From: Bryocella elongata
Lineage (GTDB): Bacteria > Acidobacteriota > Terriglobia > Terriglobales > Acidobacteriaceae
NCBI RefSeq assembly: GCF_900108185.1
Contig: NZ_FNVA01000001.1
Span: forward strand, 124,001-188,000
Direction of reading: 5' to 3'
DNA: 64,000 bases
The translations under genes were made by a program, and so were the position numbers. Every line of letters starts with the position of its first letter. Positions within the stretch are counted from its first letter, which is position 1. The notes under the pieces were generated by a model, which did not search any database, was not told the DNA's origin, and saw nothing but the letters and a program-made list of their open reading frames with translations. Positions 49,185-60,876 of this stretch are shown here, piece after piece.

Positions 49185-49204
49185 CTCCGTATGTCTTTTG
49201 ACGG

Positions 49205-50248
49205 CTAGAGCTGGGCGGCGGCCGCGATGGACTCGGTGTAGGGTGCGCGCAGTACGCCACGCTCGGTGATGATGCCGGCGATATACTTTGCCGGCGTCAC
49301 GTCGAAGGCGGGGTTTTCGATGCGTACGCCGTCGGGGGTGACCTGCTTGCCCTGGAAGTGCGTGACCTCGGTGGCCGCGCGCTGCTCGATGGGAATCATG
49401 TCGCCGTGGGCGGTGTCGGGGTCGATGGTGTTGAAGGGCGCAGCGACGTAGAAGGGCACGCCGTGCTCCTTGGCCAGGATGGCGACGGAGTAGGTGCCGA
49501 TCTTGTTGGCGGCGTCGCCGTTGGCGGCGATGCGGTCGGCACCGACGATGACGGCCTGGATGCGGCCCTTGGACATGAAGTAGCCGGCCATGTTGTCGCA
49601 GATGAGGGTGGTGGGGATGCCGTCGTGGACGAGCTCCCAGGCGGTGAGGCGTGCGCCCTGGTTAAAGGGGCGGGTCTCGTCGGCGAAGACGTCGATCTTC
49701 TTGCCGGCCTCGACCGCGGCGCGGATGACGCCGAGGGCGGAGCCGTAGCCACAGGCGGCGAGGGCGCCGGCGTTGCAGTGGGTGAGCACGGTGGCTTCGT
49801 CGGGCAGCAGGGCAGCGCCGTTAGCTCCGAGGATCTTGAGGTTGGCGATGTCCTCGTCGTAGAGCTGCTGGGCGAGGGCGATGCACTGGGCCTTGATCTC
49901 AGGGATGGGGGTGTCGCGTGCGGCGAGCGAGGTATAGAGATTGCGCACCTGCGCGATGCCCCAGAAGAGATTCACGGCGGTGGGCCGGGTCTCAGCCAGG
50001 GTGCGGCAGACCTCGTCGACCTCGGTGGTGAGTTCGGGGATCGTGGTGGCGGTGGAGCGGTCAATGCCGAGGGCAACGCCCATGGCTGCAGAGACGCCAA
50101 TCGCCATGGCGCCGCGAACGATCATGTCGCGGATGACGATCGCCACCTGCTGGTAATCGGTGGCGAGGACGTAGGTCTCTTCGAGGGGGAGTTTCGTCTG
50201 GTCGAGGAAGCGGACGCCTTCAGGGGTCCATTCAAGCGTAGGAATCAT
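49205..50248 (-). CDS. mtnA: S-methyl-5-thioribose-1-phosphate isomerase
   Basis: 347 residues. Isomerises methylthioribose 1-phosphate to methylthioribulose 1-phosphate in methionine salvage. Signatures: [19 protein letters not shown] (near 50), [11 protein letters not shown], the catalytic Cys in [20 protein letters not shown] (near 155), [14 protein letters not shown], and the catalytic Asp in [21 protein letters not shown] (near 240). ATG 50248 gives the standard N-terminus; TACAAT lies 10 nt upstream. No other mtn genes are nearby, but the fused methionine-synthesis enzyme is in the window. Confidence 0.95.
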   Translation of the reverse strand: MIPTLEWTPEGVRFLDQTKLPLEETYVLATDYQQVAIVIRDMIVRGAMAIGVSAAMGVALGIDRSTATTIPELTTEVDEVCRTLAETRPTAVNLFWGIAQVRNLYTSLAARDTPIPEIKAQCIALAQQLYDEDIANLKILGANGAALLPDEATVLTHCNAGALAACGYGSALGVIRAAVEAGKKIDVFADETRPFNQGARLTAWELVHDGIPTTLICDNMAGYFMSKGRIQAVIVGADRIAANGDAANKIGTYSVAILAKEHGVPFYVAAPFNTIDPDTAHGDMIPIEQRAATEVTHFQGKQVTPDGVRIENPAFDVTPAKYIAGIITERGVLRAPYTESIAAAAQL

Positions 50249-50258
50249 GCCGCCTCTG

Positions 50259-50264
50259 ATTGTA
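50259..50264 (-). promoter_or_regulatory. -10-like TACAAT before mtnA
   Basis: On the minus strand TACAAT lies 10 nt before ATG 50248, implying a 5' leader of only a few bases. Confidence 0.4.
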
Positions 50265-50309
50265 CTTGGAGAGAGGCGGCGTCTGAGGGACGGGCCCGAT
50301 TCGTCTCCA

Positions 50310-50462
50310 TTACTGGCCCCTGGAAACAGAGTGGAAACGCCGAGAGCAGGACTGGCAACGGTAAGGCTTGAGCCAGAAAAGGAGTCTTTCGTAGATCCGG
50401 CGACGAGATCGGGAGACATCTCCGGAGTTGCAGCTGGGACACTTTAGCGAACGCGCTGGCAT
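50310..50462 (-). CDS. small zinc-ribbon protein, copy 1
   Basis: 50 residues: [19 protein letters not shown], then [26 protein letters not shown]. Two CxxC knuckles 28 residues apart and an Arg-rich linker suggest a nucleic-acid or protein-binding zinc ribbon. A longer version from 50501 is possible. The protein at 50769-51065 shares the same pattern (RSRRR, LL, LKP/LRP, [YF]RC, CxxC, RRF). Function unknown. Confidence 0.65.
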   Translation of the reverse strand: MPARSLKCPSCNSGDVSRSRRRIYERLLFWLKPYRCQSCSRRFHSVSRGQ

Positions 50463-50768
50463 GGGATTCCTGGGGTTTATAAAGTCCAAACGCATATGCA
50501 TCCCAAAGTGCTTCGGATGCGGTGGTCACGTCGATATGCTTGAAAATGCGATAGGCGTCAGCGAAGTTTGCGAATCGATGCCCCACCGGCGCCGACTGCA
50601 CCTTGCTCACGGATTCTGCGTGGCCCGTGGCCGCGAATCGACACTGACAGTGTCGAATATTCGCTTTACGGTAGGAATAACACAATTCCATCGCACCACG
50701 AAAGCTAGTTGAAAAATCTTTCGGATGCGGGCAACCCGGGATGATATTTCCGGATTTTGTGAGTGCTT
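50463..50768. other. gap between the two zinc-ribbon genes
   Basis: No credible gene. It contains a short palindrome CGACACTGACAGTGTCG at 50639-50655, about 180 nt upstream of zinc-ribbon copy 1, which could be an operator. Base composition is lower in GC than in the flanking genes. Confidence 0.4.
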
Positions 50769-51065
50769 CTAGTGCCCGTCAGGTGAGATTTTACTGGTAG
50801 CCATGTCCTGGATGAGGAACCATTTGCTCGGGGCTGGGACGCGTTGTGGGGTTGGGGGTTGAAGTGAGGCCGCCACGACGACACCCGATGGCTCGATGTA
50901 ACGAACGGCAGCGGTAGCCGGAGTGTCCTTGGCGCCATAAAAGCGCCGTTGGCAGGTCAGGCAGCGAAAGGGCCGCAGCCCCACGAGCAGATATTCGACA
51001 GATCGACGCCGCGAGCGCGTTCGAGCGGTAGATCCGCAGCCGGGGCATTGCTTGGTAGAACCCAT
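50769..51065 (-). CDS. small zinc-ribbon protein, copy 2
   Basis: 98 residues. The first 45 form a zinc ribbon: MGSTKQCPGCGSTARTRSRRR, VEYLLVGLRPFRCLTC, QRRFYGAKD. The remaining part (AVRYIEPSGVVVAASLQPP...) is of low complexity. AGAGGTAAATCG precedes ATG 51065. It is a paralogue of the 50310-50462 product. The two genes point the same way, with a 306-bp gap; an ancestral duplication is likely. Confidence 0.65.
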   Translation of the reverse strand: MGSTKQCPGCGSTARTRSRRRSVEYLLVGLRPFRCLTCQRRFYGAKDTPATAAVRYIEPSGVVVAASLQPPTPQRVPAPSKWFLIQDMATSKISPDGH

Positions 51066-51159
51066 CGATTTACCTCTTGCAACGATTTTATTGGGTCGCA
51101 AGGGGCGCAGGGGAGAGCGACTGCGGAATCAATGGTCACCACGGCGGCTGTTACTTGCC

Positions 51160-52059
51160 CTAGTTTCCCAGCCGTTCAAGATGTCGAAATGCGCCTGTCG
51201 AGATACATATCTCGAGGAAGATCAACGAATCGTAGGCGATGTGAACGAGGCCGGCTGCGGCGACGGAGCGGAAGCGTACGCGCACATAGCAGAAGACCAG
51301 GGACGGAAGATAGAGGACGGTCAGCGCACCGACGGACCAGTGCAGCTGGGGCCCGTGGATGGAGACGAACAGGGCGCTGGTAACGATGGAGGAGAAGATC
51401 CACGCGCCGCGAGTCTGGTCCGTGGTCTGCTGCCAGCGTTGCACGGCTGCGGGAGTGCGCTCCATGCTCAGCCAGTCGTAGGCCGTGGCGACGGCGGGGA
51501 GAAGGAAGCCGCGAAATCCAATCTCTTCGTATACGGGAACGAACAGGCTGCCGAAGATCGTCGTCACCCAGGCGGAGACGGGGTTGCGGAAGAGGCTGAG
51601 GATCTCGGTCTCTTTCGGTAGCTTCACGAAGTGCTCGACGACGTGCTCCCCGACCTGGGCGAGGCCGCTGAGCGCGAAGCCGAGGGCCAGCAGCTGCCAC
51701 CAGTGCAGGCGAGCCTGCCGCCAGGTCCAGTGGATGCCGTCGAGAAAGCTGCGCTGCCAGAGCAGAGGGAACAGCGGGAAGGAGACAGCGAGCGCGAGGA
51801 CGTAGCCGAGCAGCTGGCTGGCGCCGCTGACGTAGAGCTTGACGTCGTTGTTGGAGAAGACCGTCCGGTGGAAGGCGAGGAAGAGGACGATGGCTACGCC
51901 GAAGAAGCAGGCGATGGTAAGCGCGAAGAACAGCAGAGCGTGCCCGAGGTGGGGAATGCGCCTGGCGACACCGTGGTCGTGTGCCGGGTCGGTGTCGTGC
52001 TGCACGTCGAGCGCCTGGTCGTGATGACCGACCGGCTTGGGCAACGGAAGATCGCTCAT
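51160..52059 (-). CDS. CPBP family intramembrane metalloprotease
   Basis: 299 residues, about seven membrane segments after a polar His/Asp-rich N-terminus. CPBP (CAAX protease and bacteriocin-processing) motifs: motif 1 VPVYEEIGFRGFLLPAV (EExxxR, near 165), motif 2 ALFVSIHGPQ with the catalytic His, and motif 3 GLVHIAYDSLIF. The catalytic residues are retained. Bacterial members take part in immunity to peptides or protein processing, but the substrate is not predictable. The gene follows uvrA with a 78-bp gap. Confidence 0.9.
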   Translation of the reverse strand: MSDLPLPKPVGHHDQALDVQHDTDPAHDHGVARRIPHLGHALLFFALTIACFFGVAIVLFLAFHRTVFSNNDVKLYVSGASQLLGYVLALAVSFPLFPLLWQRSFLDGIHWTWRQARLHWWQLLALGFALSGLAQVGEHVVEHFVKLPKETEILSLFRNPVSAWVTTIFGSLFVPVYEEIGFRGFLLPAVATAYDWLSMERTPAAVQRWQQTTDQTRGAWIFSSIVTSALFVSIHGPQLHWSVGALTVLYLPSLVFCYVRVRFRSVAAAGLVHIAYDSLIFLEICISTGAFRHLERLGN

Positions 52060-52137
52060 GTCTTCGCTATGATCGCACCCTCGCGCGAATGTGTGAAAGC
52101 AGACGAAAGGTGGGAGGCGGTCGGCGATGCGTGAGAG

Positions 52138-55326
<3,189 letters not shown>

Positions 55327-55634
55327 AGACAGGGGCTCATCAAGGAACTACAGGCCACAGGGGCCAAGCTCTTAGGGTATCAAGGTTTGGGGGTGAGGGT
55401 GTCTGTGGCCGGGAGTGCCGGCGTGGGCCAGGCGGGGGAGACCCGTCCTGTGCCGCACGGGATTTCCAGGCATGAACCGACAGGAACCGCGAAAAGCAAC
55501 AACATTTGCAGGATTTTGGTAAATTTCCTGTGCGATTCGGGGCACACTACAAGAGGTCGCAACGCATCCTACCGGCAGTTGTCCTGTAGTGAATCTGCGA
55601 CGTGGCTTGGGCCCTTCCCAGGAGTTTTGTTGTG
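55327..55634. other. uvrA upstream region
   Basis: No gene seen. Probably contains the divergent control regions of uvrA and of the small membrane protein at 55635. AT-richer words (AAATTTCC, CACACTACAAG near 55540) may belong to promoters, but no confident -35/-10 pair could be assigned. Confidence 0.35.
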
Positions 55635-55802
55635 ATGGTCATGTTGATGTTGTCGTGTGCGATCGCTGTATCCCTGGCGCTCGGTGTTCTGTTCGCTTAC
55701 GGGCTTTGCCTTGGTCTTTTCCGGCTGTTCCGGTGGCACTCGATCTCGGCGGCGCGGGAGCGCATGCAGTCCGCTGGCACGCGGATTGCGATCGAAGGCT
55801 AG
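55635..55802 (+). CDS. small single-pass membrane protein
   Basis: 55 residues: a long hydrophobic helix (MLSCAIAVSLALGVLFAYGLCLGLFRLF) followed by a basic soluble tail (RWHSISAARERMQSAGTR). AGGAG at 55620-55624 lies 10 nt before ATG 55635 and 7 nt before the in-frame GTG 55632. No family recognised. Confidence 0.6.
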   Translation: MVMLMLSCAIAVSLALGVLFAYGLCLGLFRLFRWHSISAARERMQSAGTRIAIEG

Positions 55803-55922
55803 CGCCCCGATCGGCTGAGAAGATCGCGGTACACGGGCGATGGTTCCCTCGTCTGTGGCTGGATGTGTCCAGCTCGTCGACGCCTGAGCCGGAATGAAGT
55901 TATTGCCGTACCCGCCGCCGCC

Positions 55923-56825
55923 CTATTGGGGCGGCGTTGTTGTTGTCGAAGTCGAGCCGGAGGTGCTCTGCTGCAGCTTGAGCAGCTGCTGGTAGATCTG
56001 CTCTGGTGTTGAGACTCCGTTGGGCGAGGTCGCGGTGGTGGTACCGGTCGCCGGCGGGTTGGGCGAATCCACGATGCCCTGCTGGGTTTCGGTGGTCGTT
56101 GACGGCGTGGGCAGCGCGTCGGTCGGCACGGAGTTTGTGGTCGGCATGGTGGAGACGGTGTTGGTCGTGTTGTCCGGGCTGCCGAGAGGATTGTTCAACG
56201 GTGGATTCCCGGCAGGAGGAGTTCCGCCCGGGGGACCGGCGCCGTCTCCCGGGCGCTGCTGAACGGGAGGCTGCCGCAGGCCGCCACGGCCCATCACGGA
56301 AGGCTGCGGCGGAGGAGTGAGGCTGTCCGACGAATAGCTGGGAGCGGATGGACTGGGGGGCGTGACGCCACCGGTGCGCGGGGTCAGGACGAGCTCCACC
56401 GGGCCGAGGCCGTCGTCTTCCTTCAGCAGCATGTTCGTGCCGGTGCCGAAGAGCAGGGTGGCGAGGACGTCCGAGGGAGCTGCGGGTCCATAGTGGCCGA
56501 AGACGCGCTGATCGTTGACGCCGCCGTGGATCTTCATGCCGGTAGCCCGGGAGATCTCGAAGAGGATGTCGTTGAGGCTGGAGTTCTCGGCCCGGACGTC
56601 GAGCTCACCGCCGACATAGCTGACCTGGGCGCGCTGAGGCCGGGTGTATGCGGTGGTGACCGAGGTGGCCGTCAGCGGTGCGGTGGTGGCTTCGGGGGCT
56701 GGGGTGGATGTCGGAGCGGTCGCGGGAAGCTGAGCGGCGAGGGGAAGAGCTGTCGCGGACAGCAGCGTCGCCGCCGCAAGCAGGAGCTTCGGGCTGGACA
56801 TGGCGGGTTGGCGCTGAGCTGGCAT
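55923..56825 (-). CDS. exported protein with secretin/TonB short N-terminal (STN)-like domain
   Basis: 300 residues. A signal peptide (MSSPKLLLAAATLLSATALPLAAQ) starts at residue 9; ATG 56801 is an alternative start. Residues about 68-135 resemble the STN fold: VSYVGGELDVRAENSSLNDILFEISRATGMKIHG, then FGHYGPAAPSDVLATLLFGTGTNMLLKED. The remainder (about 150 residues) is disordered, rich in Pro, Thr, Ser and Asn. No secretin or TonB-dependent channel domain follows, so it may be an accessory periplasmic protein. Function unknown. Confidence 0.7.
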   Translation of the reverse strand: MPAQRQPAMSSPKLLLAAATLLSATALPLAAQLPATAPTSTPAPEATTAPLTATSVTTAYTRPQRAQVSYVGGELDVRAENSSLNDILFEISRATGMKIHGGVNDQRVFGHYGPAAPSDVLATLLFGTGTNMLLKEDDGLGPVELVLTPRTGGVTPPSPSAPSYSSDSLTPPPQPSVMGRGGLRQPPVQQRPGDGAGPPGGTPPAGNPPLNNPLGSPDNTTNTVSTMPTTNSVPTDALPTPSTTTETQQGIVDSPNPPATGTTTATSPNGVSTPEQIYQQLLKLQQSTSGSTSTTTTPPQ

Positions 56826-57044
56826 CTAAAGTGTGGGACGTGGGCCGGAGCCTGAAGGTAGCCTACAGCGTCCGGGGTATTGGTGGATGGTACGCGCTGG
56901 ATGGTTGTGAGGCCGCGGCTGATCGCTGGACGCTTCCGCCCGGTCTTCGTATGCTTGGCTCTGAACGTGCGCTGCGTCGCGCGGCGTGAGGATTGGATGC
57001 GAGACGATCAGTTGCAAGACGAGTATGGGATTGGCCGGGGCAGA

Positions 57045-58061
57045 ATGACGAGAGCGAGAGCGATGACGGCGGCGATCACCCTGGCGGCGATCGCGACGCT
57101 CGCCGGTTCCGTGCTGGAGGCGACGGCGCAGACGTGCACCACCCAGGCGAAGATGGCGGACGACGTGCGGTCGTCGCTCGCGGACCAGGCGCTGGCCATC
57201 GCGCTGGATATCAAGGCCAACAATGGGGCGAAGGTACAGGGCGAATCCGCCCCGGCGCTGACGGGAAACTTTGCGCCGACGGCCTTCTTGCTGCGGACGA
57301 CGTCGGAAAGGATCGCTGCCGATTCCCTGGCTGTCTCACAGCTGTACCTGCTGGATGCGTCGAAGGTGAGCGGGACGGCCGAAGTGGACTTCTCGTGTCC
57401 CCTGACGGCTACGACGTCCGAGACGGACTTTACCTTTGGCACCTTGCCGGCGGGGACGTATGCCTTTGCGATGGTGGAGGCCACAGGGCCGCGACCGTGG
57501 CTGCTGAGCCTGCTGCTGCAGCAGGATGGCAGCGCGTGGAAGCTCGCGGGACTTTATACGCATGCCCGGATGGTTGGGGGGCGGGATGGGCTCTCGTACT
57601 GGACGGCGGCTCGTGAGGCTGCCAAGGCGAAGCAGTCGTGGCGCGCGTGGCTGTTGTATGCGGAGGCCGACGCCCTGCTGGCGCCAGCGCCTTTTATCGA
57701 CTCCACCCACCTGGACAAGCTGCGCTCCGAGCAGCGCGAGGCTCTGCCTCCGGAGCTGGGGGACGGACTGAACGCCCAGACGCCGCTGGTGTTGAAGGAT
57801 GCGAAGGGCGAGTCGATCGCCTATACGGCGGTTGCTCCGGACTCTTCCGACGATGGCTCCAAGCTGCGGCTGGCGGTGCACTATCGTGCGACGCCGCTGG
57901 CGGACCCTGCGGCTGCGGGGGCGCGGAACCTCGATGCGGCCCGTACGTTGCTGGACGCCCACAAGGACCTTCGGACGGGCGTGGACTCGGTCTTCGTCTT
58001 CGCCGATCTCGAAGGGCAGGCGCCGTTCGCGACGGAGATACCGATGAGCCAGATCCCGTAA
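57045..58061 (+). CDS. exported hypothetical protein
   Basis: 338 residues. A signal peptide is seen (MTAAITLAAIATLAGSVLEATAQ; ATG 57045 or 57063). The mature part combines a region with FAPTAFLLRTTSERIAADS, YTHARMVGGRDGLSYWTAAREAAKAKQSWRAWLLYAEADALL (a TPR-like helix pair) and a final beta region LRLAVHYRATPLADP...VFVFADLEGQAPFATEIPM. No named family is recognised. Confidence 0.65.
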   Translation: MTRARAMTAAITLAAIATLAGSVLEATAQTCTTQAKMADDVRSSLADQALAIALDIKANNGAKVQGESAPALTGNFAPTAFLLRTTSERIAADSLAVSQLYLLDASKVSGTAEVDFSCPLTATTSETDFTFGTLPAGTYAFAMVEATGPRPWLLSLLLQQDGSAWKLAGLYTHARMVGGRDGLSYWTAAREAAKAKQSWRAWLLYAEADALLAPAPFIDSTHLDKLRSEQREALPPELGDGLNAQTPLVLKDAKGESIAYTAVAPDSSDDGSKLRLAVHYRATPLADPAAAGARNLDAARTLLDAHKDLRTGVDSVFVFADLEGQAPFATEIPMSQIP

Positions 58062-58182
58062 GGGCCGTCTGGAAATGTCTTTTCCGATCCTCCGCAAGAC
58101 CTGTTCATTGTCTGTTGATGAGGAGAAGAGAACTGGATCGCTGGTTCCACCAAAGAGGTCCGAGGTGAGACACTAAGCCCCG

Positions 58183-58830
58183 ATGGGTACCACACTGAAA
58201 TCTCTCGCGCAGGCGATTCGCGACCGCCGTGCGACGCCGAGCTTCGATGGCGAGCCGATCCCCGCCGGGGACCTGCGCCAGATCCTCGATGCAGGCCTTT
58301 CGATGCCCAGCGGCTACAACATCCAGCCGTGGCGTTTTGTCGTCGTACAACACCCCGAGCAGCGGAAGCGGCTGCGTGCCGCGAGCTATAACCAGGCGAA
58401 GGTCGAAGAGGCCTCGGCTGTGATCGTCGCGTGTGGTGACCGCGATGGCTGGCGCAAGGACCTCGATGAGGTGCTGCGGATGGGGCGCGCCGGCGGTATG
58501 AGCGAAAGCTATGCTGCCCAGGCGGAAGAGTTCGTGCCCTCTTACCTCTCGAGCTTCAATGCAGACCAGATGGCGGCATGGTTGAACAAGCACGTCATGA
58601 TTGCCTTCACCGCGATGATGCTGATGGCCGAAGTGATGGGTTACGACACCGCGCCGATGGAAGGCTTCGAGCAGCAGAAGGTGTGCGAGACGCTGCGGCT
58701 GCCGATGAGCTATCACGTGGTGGCGCTGCTGGCGATCGGAAAGAACCAGGGGCCGGACAAGTTCAACGGTGGGCGTTTCGACATGGCGCACACGGTCTTC
58801 GGCGAAGAGTATGGCAAGCCGCTGAAGTAG
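58183..58830 (+). CDS. nitroreductase family protein
   Basis: 215 residues. FMN-dependent NAD(P)H oxidoreductase fold: AIRDRRATPSFDGEPIPAGDLRQILDAGLSMPSGYNIQPWRFVVVQ gives the FMN-binding RR-xS-P and SxxNxQPW motifs, followed by MIAFTAMMLMAEVMGYDTAPMEGF and LPMSYHVVALLAIGK. The natural electron acceptor cannot be read. It stands alone, with no clear operon partner. Confidence 0.9.
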   Translation: MGTTLKSLAQAIRDRRATPSFDGEPIPAGDLRQILDAGLSMPSGYNIQPWRFVVVQHPEQRKRLRAASYNQAKVEEASAVIVACGDRDGWRKDLDEVLRMGRAGGMSESYAAQAEEFVPSYLSSFNADQMAAWLNKHVMIAFTAMMLMAEVMGYDTAPMEGFEQQKVCETLRLPMSYHVVALLAIGKNQGPDKFNGGRFDMAHTVFGEEYGKPLK

Positions 58831-58928
58831 ACCTGTTCCGCATAGGACTCCGGTGCAGCGGAGACGTGAATTTTTGTGCATAGCCTGTGCAGCGGCTGGC
58901 ATCCTAAACAGCAAGCGAGAGGATTGAG

Positions 58929-59897
58929 ATGCAACGAATCGGCCGGTTGCTGTTGTGGGTTGTACTGCTTGTAATCGTGGCAGGCGTCACGTTCTATGAG
59001 CGCCCACTGTGGGTCAATCTGCAGATCACGCACTTCGAGCTGTTCCTCTCCCGCGTGCAAAGCAACTATGTGCTGACGCCGGAGGGCCGCGTGCACTACT
59101 ACGACGCGGAGCCACGGTTTGCCCCGGAGCATGGCATTCCGCTGGTGCTGGTGCATGGTCTTGGCGACCGCGACGAGAGCTGGGCTCCCATGCTGCGCCG
59201 CCTGAAGCGCGCTGGCTTTCATGTGTATGCGCCGGATCTGCTCGGTTACGGGCGCTCACCCAAGCCGGGCGATTCGGACTACTCGATCGCGACGCAGGAG
59301 AAGTTCGTTGCGGACTTCATCCAGGCGCTTGGGCTGCAGAAGCCGGATATCGGTGGCTGGTCGATGGGTGGCTGGGTGGCGCTGAAGCTGGCGACCGACC
59401 ATCCCGACATGGTGGACCGGGTTGTGGTGTACGACGCGGCGGGCATTCAGCCGGATTCTCCGGTGCCGAGCGATGCGTTCCATCCCAGAGATATCCAGGG
59501 AATGCAGCGGCTGGCATCGTTGCTGGAGCCCACAGCGAAGCCGCTGCCGAACTTCGTTCTGCGCGATGCGCTGCGGGTGTATGGCGACCAGCAGTGGGTG
59601 GTCGACAAGGGCGTGACTGCCATGCTGACGGGGCACGATGCGGTTGACGCAACGTTGCCGCAGCTGCAGAACCCGCTGCTGATCGTGTGGGGAAGCGTGG
59701 ATGGGATGCTGCCCCTGGCGATGGGGCAGAAGATGCACACGCTCGATCCGCGCTCGGAGCTGGATATCGTCGAAGGCTGCGGACACCTTGCACCGAAGAC
59801 GTGCTCGGGACGCGTTGCGCAGGCTACTGCGGACTTTCTGAAGTCGAATCCCGCGCCGAGTGGTGGTGTGCGGACGCTGGCGGCGATGAACAAGTAG
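58929..59897 (+). CDS. membrane-anchored alpha/beta hydrolase
   Basis: 322 residues. One N-terminal hydrophobic segment (LLLWVVLLVIVAGVTFY) probably anchors it in the membrane. The hydrolase core has the oxyanion region VLVHGLGDRDESW, the nucleophile elbow IGGWSMGGWVAL (Ser near 150), the acid in LIVWGSVDGMLPLAMG and the His in DIVEGCGHLAPKTC. Closest in style to esterase/epoxide-hydrolase-like proteins; substrate unknown. GAGAGG is the ribosome-binding site. Confidence 0.88.
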   Translation: MQRIGRLLLWVVLLVIVAGVTFYERPLWVNLQITHFELFLSRVQSNYVLTPEGRVHYYDAEPRFAPEHGIPLVLVHGLGDRDESWAPMLRRLKRAGFHVYAPDLLGYGRSPKPGDSDYSIATQEKFVADFIQALGLQKPDIGGWSMGGWVALKLATDHPDMVDRVVVYDAAGIQPDSPVPSDAFHPRDIQGMQRLASLLEPTAKPLPNFVLRDALRVYGDQQWVVDKGVTAMLTGHDAVDATLPQLQNPLLIVWGSVDGMLPLAMGQKMHTLDPRSELDIVEGCGHLAPKTCSGRVAQATADFLKSNPAPSGGVRTLAAMNK

Positions 59898-60070
59898 GGC
59901 GCGGTGCTGGTGGTCCGTTCTCTGTTGTCCGGTGTCTGTTCTTGGGGCCGGCTCTGCGTTGGCTCCGGACCTCGCGCTGTCTGCTCAGTTGGGAAAATGC
60001 GGATGATCGAGTCGCGGGTCTTGAGTTGTGAGCTGCGAGTCAGTCTCAGCCTGGCAGGAGCGTGCGACTT
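59898..60070. other. intergenic, degenerate repeat words
   Basis: Contains GTCCGTTCTCTGTTGTCCGG and GAGTTGTGAGCTGCGAGTC, similar in style to repeats near 9020-9060 and 33400-33440. No gene. Confidence 0.4.
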
Positions 60071-60694
60071 CTACTCTGATCCCCAGACGTAGGCGTCGCT
60101 CTGTTCCAGTCCGATGTGCGCGAGCACTCGCTGGACGTAGGTGCGGACCATCTCTTCCATTGACTGCGGCTTGGCGTAGAAGGCGGGAACGACCGGAAAG
60201 ACGGTAGCTCCGGCTTCGGCGACGGCCGTCATGTTGCGCAGGTGGATGAGGTTGAGCGGCGTCTCGCGGACGCAGAGGACGAGCTTGCGGCGCTCCTTGA
60301 GGCAGACGTCGGCGGCGCGCTCGATGAGGTTTGAGGCGAGGCCATGCGCGATGCCGGCGAGCGTGCCCATGGAGCAGGGAATCACGATCATGGCGTCGAT
60401 GGGGTAGGAACCGGAGGCGATGGCCGCGCCGACATCTTCGTGAGCGTGCTGCAGAACCTTGGGGCAGGGATGCCCGGCGAGCTTTTCGGCGAGGTCGATG
60501 CGCCCGGAGATTCCTGTCTCCTCGGCCAAGACGCGGAGTGCTGACGGCGAGGCTACGAGGTGCACACGAGCGACGCGGGCGTCCGCCTCAAGCGCGCGGA
60601 GAGCTTCTGCGGCGAGCGCGGCTCCGCTGGCGCCGGTGATAGCGAGAGTGACGATGGTTTGCCCTGGCTTCCGGTAGCTATGTGTCAGTTCCAT
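60071..60694 (-). CDS. ubiX: flavin prenyltransferase UbiX
   Basis: 207 residues. Makes prenylated FMN for UbiD-type decarboxylases. Signatures: LAITGASGAALA at the start, HEDVGAAIASGSYPIDAMIVIPCSMGTLAGIAHGLASNLIERAADVCLKERRKLVLCVRETPLNLIHLRNM, then FPVVPAFYAKPQSMEEMV. ATG 60694 is chosen over the preceding GTG. A ubiD partner is not in the window. Confidence 0.95.
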   Translation of the reverse strand: MELTHSYRKPGQTIVTLAITGASGAALAAEALRALEADARVARVHLVASPSALRVLAEETGISGRIDLAEKLAGHPCPKVLQHAHEDVGAAIASGSYPIDAMIVIPCSMGTLAGIAHGLASNLIERAADVCLKERRKLVLCVRETPLNLIHLRNMTAVAEAGATVFPVVPAFYAKPQSMEEMVRTYVQRVLAHIGLEQSDAYVWGSE

Positions 60695-60876
60695 CACTCT
60701 TTATCTTTGCATCCTTCACCATCTTTGCACCCCTCGGCGCGACTTTCGCTAACCGAACCGCTTTAATGGAAAGAGCGATGGAGCGGTCGCAGTGCGCCAC
60801 CGAGTGAGCGTCCAATCCATCGAAGGAACGTTGGAGAAGAGGGTTATGTGGAGGCGCTTTTGAAGGTTGGCGGTCG

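Noticed and set aside
50639-50655. Operator for a specific regulator
   Set aside because: The palindrome has only 7-bp arms and occurs once in the region. No regulator is linked to it, so it is noted only in the gap description.
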